Assembly: GCA_964400735.1 (NCBI GenBank)
Contig: CAYNVQ010000004.1
Span: 248,001 to 312,000, forward strand
DNA length: 64,000 bases
Direction: 5' to 3'
DNA from: CAYNVQ01 sp964400735
Lineage (GTDB): Bacteria > Acidobacteriota > Aminicenantia > Aminicenantales > Aminicenantaceae
The position numbers and the translations under genes are program-made. The number at the start of each line of letters is the position of its first letter. The first letter of the stretch is position 1. Positions 61,880 to 64,000 of the stretch are shown piece by piece. Below the pieces are notes generated by a model. It did no database searches. It was given only the letters and a program-made list of their open reading frames with translations, and was not told the origin of the DNA.

Positions 61880-63802
61880 TTGAACAAGAAAAATATAATC
61901 CACGGTCCTTCGCTGCTCAGCGAATACGATATCCATCTTTTCAAGGAGGGGAATCAACTCAGGCTCTTCGAGAAGCTGGGTGCGCACCCTGTGGCTGCAG
62001 AGGGAGAACAGGGAATCCACTTTGCGGTTTGGGCTCCCAATGCCAAGTCCGTTTCCGTGGTCGGGGATTTCAATGAGTGGAAGCCGGATTCGTTCCCCCT
62101 GGGCGTCAGATGGGATGGTTCCGGTATTTGGGAGGGATTCATACCGGGGATCGGGAAGGGTTCCCTTTACAAATTCCACATCGTTTCGAAGCAAAGGGGA
62201 TACAAAGTCGACAAAGGCGATCCTCTCGGTTTTTATTGGGAGCTTTCGCCCCGGACAGCCTCGGTAGTCTGGGATCTGGATTTCGACTGGAAGGACGAGG
62301 AGTGGATGACAAACAGGCAAAGACACAATGATTTGCGAGCCCCTTTGTCGGTCTACGAGGTGCATCTTGGATCATGGCGCAGGGCGATGGATGAGAGCCA
62401 TCGAATTCTTACCTATCGGGAGATTGCCTCCATCCTTGTCGACTATGTAAAAGACATGGGATTCACTCACATCGAGTTTCTGCCGGTCATGGAACATCCA
62501 TTCTATGGTTCATGGGGTTACCAAACGGTAGGCTATTTTGCCCCGACCAGCCGCTATGGAACTCCTCAGGATTTTATGTATCTGATCGACCAGCTGCACC
62601 AGAACGGCATCGGAGTCATCCTGGACTGGGTGCCTTCCCATTTTCCTTCGGATGAACACGGGCTGGCCTATTTTGATGGGACGCATCTCTACGAACACGA
62701 AGACCCCAAAAAAGGATTTCATCCCGATTGGAAAAGTTACATCTTCAACTATGGGAGAAACGAGGTCAGAAATTTTTTATTGAGCAATGCGATTTTCTGG
62801 CTGGAGAAATATCATGTGGACGGTCTCCGGCTGGACGCTGTCGCATCCATGTTGTATTTGGATTATTCAAGAAAAGAGGGGGAATGGGTCCCGAATGTTT
62901 ACGGAGGCCGTGAGAATATCGAAGCTATATCTTTCCTGAAAAGGCTGAATGAAGCCGCTTATCAATTTTTCCCCGAAGTGCAGACTGTAGCCGAGGAGTC
63001 CACGGCCTGGCCTATGGTGACCCGGCCTGTCTATCTGGGAGGTCTCGGTTTCGGGATGAAGTGGAACATGGGATGGATGCATGACATACTCGATTACATC
63101 GTCAAAGACCCGGTGTACCGCAAACACCATCATAATCAACTGACCTTCAGCATCTGGTATGCTTTTACTGAAAATTTCATTCTTCCCCTGTCTCACGATG
63201 AGGTGGTTCACGGCAAAGGTTCGCTGTTGGGCCGTATGCCGGGTGATGACTGGCAGAAATTCGCCAACTTGAGGCTCCTTCTGGGATTCATGTACACCCA
63301 TCCCGGAAAGAAGATGTTGTTCATGGGAAGCGAGTTCGGTCAGTGGAGGGAATGGAATCACGAGGAGAGCCTGGATTGGCATCTCCTGGAATATTCCCCC
63401 CATCGGGGCCTCCAAAAATGGGTTAAGGACTTGAACCGTCTTTATCGGAGCCTCCCGGCCCTCCATGAATTAGATTTTGAGCCGGAAGGATTCGAATGGA
63501 TCGACTTGAGCGACTGGGAAAAAAGCATTGTGAGTTTTGTGAGGAGGGGGAGGAACGGCCGAGAGCCGGTAGTGGTGGTGTGCAATTTCACGCCCCTTGT
63601 CCGCCAAAGCTATAGATTAGGTGTCCCCTCGGGTGGTTCTTGGAGAGAAAGGCTGAACAGCGATGCCAAGGAATTTGGAGGCAGCGGTACAGGCAATCTG
63701 GGCGGAGTAAAGGCCGAGAAGGTGGCGTGCCACGGCCGAAATCATTCGCTCTCCATCACCCTTCCGCCTCTGGCTATCCTCGTTTTCAAACAGGATGCCT
63801 GA
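61880..63802 (+). CDS. glgB: 1,4-alpha-glucan branching enzyme (GH13)
   Basis: A 640-residue GH13 branching enzyme. A CBM48 domain occupies ~35-120 (FAVWAPNAKSVSVVGDFNEW), followed by the barrel: LDWVPSHFP, the nucleophile Asp319 in GLRLDAVASM, acid/base Glu372 in VAEEST, and LSHDEVVHGK. It is shorter than the E. coli enzyme, lacking the extra N1 module. The start is TTG 61880 with AGGAAGGAG nine bases upstream; no ATG is suitably placed. It introduces alpha-1,6 branches into the glucan made by GlgA. A MITE-like element begins 32 bases after its stop. Confidence 0.97.
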   Translation: MNKKNIIHGPSLLSEYDIHLFKEGNQLRLFEKLGAHPVAAEGEQGIHFAVWAPNAKSVSVVGDFNEWKPDSFPLGVRWDGSGIWEGFIPGIGKGSLYKFHIVSKQRGYKVDKGDPLGFYWELSPRTASVVWDLDFDWKDEEWMTNRQRHNDLRAPLSVYEVHLGSWRRAMDESHRILTYREIASILVDYVKDMGFTHIEFLPVMEHPFYGSWGYQTVGYFAPTSRYGTPQDFMYLIDQLHQNGIGVILDWVPSHFPSDEHGLAYFDGTHLYEHEDPKKGFHPDWKSYIFNYGRNEVRNFLLSNAIFWLEKYHVDGLRLDAVASMLYLDYSRKEGEWVPNVYGGRENIEAISFLKRLNEAAYQFFPEVQTVAEESTAWPMVTRPVYLGGLGFGMKWNMGWMHDILDYIVKDPVYRKHHHNQLTFSIWYAFTENFILPLSHDEVVHGKGSLLGRMPGDDWQKFANLRLLLGFMYTHPGKKMLFMGSEFGQWREWNHEESLDWHLLEYSPHRGLQKWVKDLNRLYRSLPALHELDFEPEGFEWIDLSDWEKSIVSFVRRGRNGREPVVVVCNFTPLVRQSYRLGVPSGGSWRERLNSDAKEFGGSGTGNLGGVKAEKVACHGRNHSLSITLPPLAILVFKQDA

Positions 63803-63834
63803 TAGGCAGGATCGAATCAAAATCAACAGAGGAA

Positions 63835-64000
63835 GCATCCTTTTTTCCGTGACAAAATACCAGTCCGGCAGGCTGGTTCATCAGCCCGCTGATTTTCCCC
63901 AGCGAGGAAAATCAGCTTATTCCTCGGCTCGCTCTCCTCTTCAAGGAACCATGCCCGCTCGCCTCCGGATGGCTTCTTAACCAGCCTGCCTGACTTCCAA
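63835..64000 (+). repeat. MITE-like inverted-repeat element, copy 3 (cut by window end)
   Basis: It begins GCATCCTTTTTTCCGTGAC, has inner arms GTCCGGCAGGCTGGTT (63863-63878) and AACCAGCCTGCCTGAC (63979-63994), and contains the hairpin GCTGATTTTCC/GGAAAATCAGC (63888-63898, 63906-63916). The right outer arm lies beyond the window. Its body is nearly identical to copy 2. Confidence 0.88.

Noticed and set aside
1..64000. CRISPR array, prophage or intact insertion sequence
   Set aside because: No regularly spaced direct repeats with unique spacers, no Cas, phage structural or full transposase genes were found.

Overview
This 64 kb window looks like chromosomal DNA of a Gram-negative bacterium from the Acidobacteriota / candidate phylum Aminicenantes (OP8) neighbourhood. 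That placement is inferred from gene content: a PadR regulator followed by an orphan FtsX/MacB-type permease with a permease-prefix segment, a TonB receptor with an N-terminal carboxypeptidase-regulatory domain, a zinc-ribbon Ser/Thr kinase carrying TPRs, and GldF/GldG-like ABC components. No complete RNA gene is present to settle taxonomy. No CRISPR array, prophage or intact insertion sequence was seen.

Layout. 1-3645: end of a GldF-like permease, a GldG-like protein and a DUF4340 protein. 3839-8027 (minus): a stand-alone histidine ammonia-lyase and a membrane SpoIIE-type phosphatase. 8329-14598: an Old Yellow Enzyme-like oxidoreductase, an SDH/FRD-type flavoprotein, a secreted protein and a secreted HEXXH metallopeptidase. 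14761-18389: an alpha/beta hydrolase, then an ECF sigma / anti-sigma / secreted hydrolase operon. 18390-19287 is a scar region with a transposase-like remnant, a duplicated hydrolase fragment and a 5' half tRNA-Arg. 19288-25279: A/T-richer Ser/Thr kinase-TPR gene and a convergent TonB receptor. 25775-35833 (minus): a tightly spaced four-gene set of exported proteins (unknown protein, transglutaminase-like protein, and two giant paralogues combining PPC repeats, a terpenoid-cyclase-like toroid and a VWA domain). 36472-42938: sugar and envelope genes, including a KDPG aldolase / KDG kinase fusion. 43251-47874: PadR, orphan permease, and an exported pseudopilin-like/subtilisin fusion. 48328-58080: a carbohydrate block (GT81-like transferase, GH38 alpha-mannosidase, Gfo/Idh dehydrogenase, UroD-like protein, ROK kinase, large unknown protein). 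58081-63802: DUF502 protein, GT78-like transferase, glycogen synthase and branching enzyme.

How the genes fit together. The right third concerns storage alpha-glucan (GlgA, GlgB), probable glycosylglycerate-type solute synthesis (two GT-A transferases) and alpha-linked sugar breakdown (GH38, ROK kinase, dehydrogenase, GH15-like enzyme). The centre is devoted to cell-surface proteins.

Non-coding DNA is unusually informative. It contains three copies of a ~200 bp MITE-like inverted-repeat element with a base-pair covariation in its hairpin, a G-rich tandem repeat plus a conserved 16-mer placed upstream of two unrelated genes, a degenerate intergenic repeat family, and two tRNA anticodon-arm remnants bracketing the kinase/TonB block. 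The best candidate for an undescribed system is the exported PPC / toroid / VWA plus transglutaminase operon, whose two giant paralogues share a 578 bp tract in which no difference was seen.
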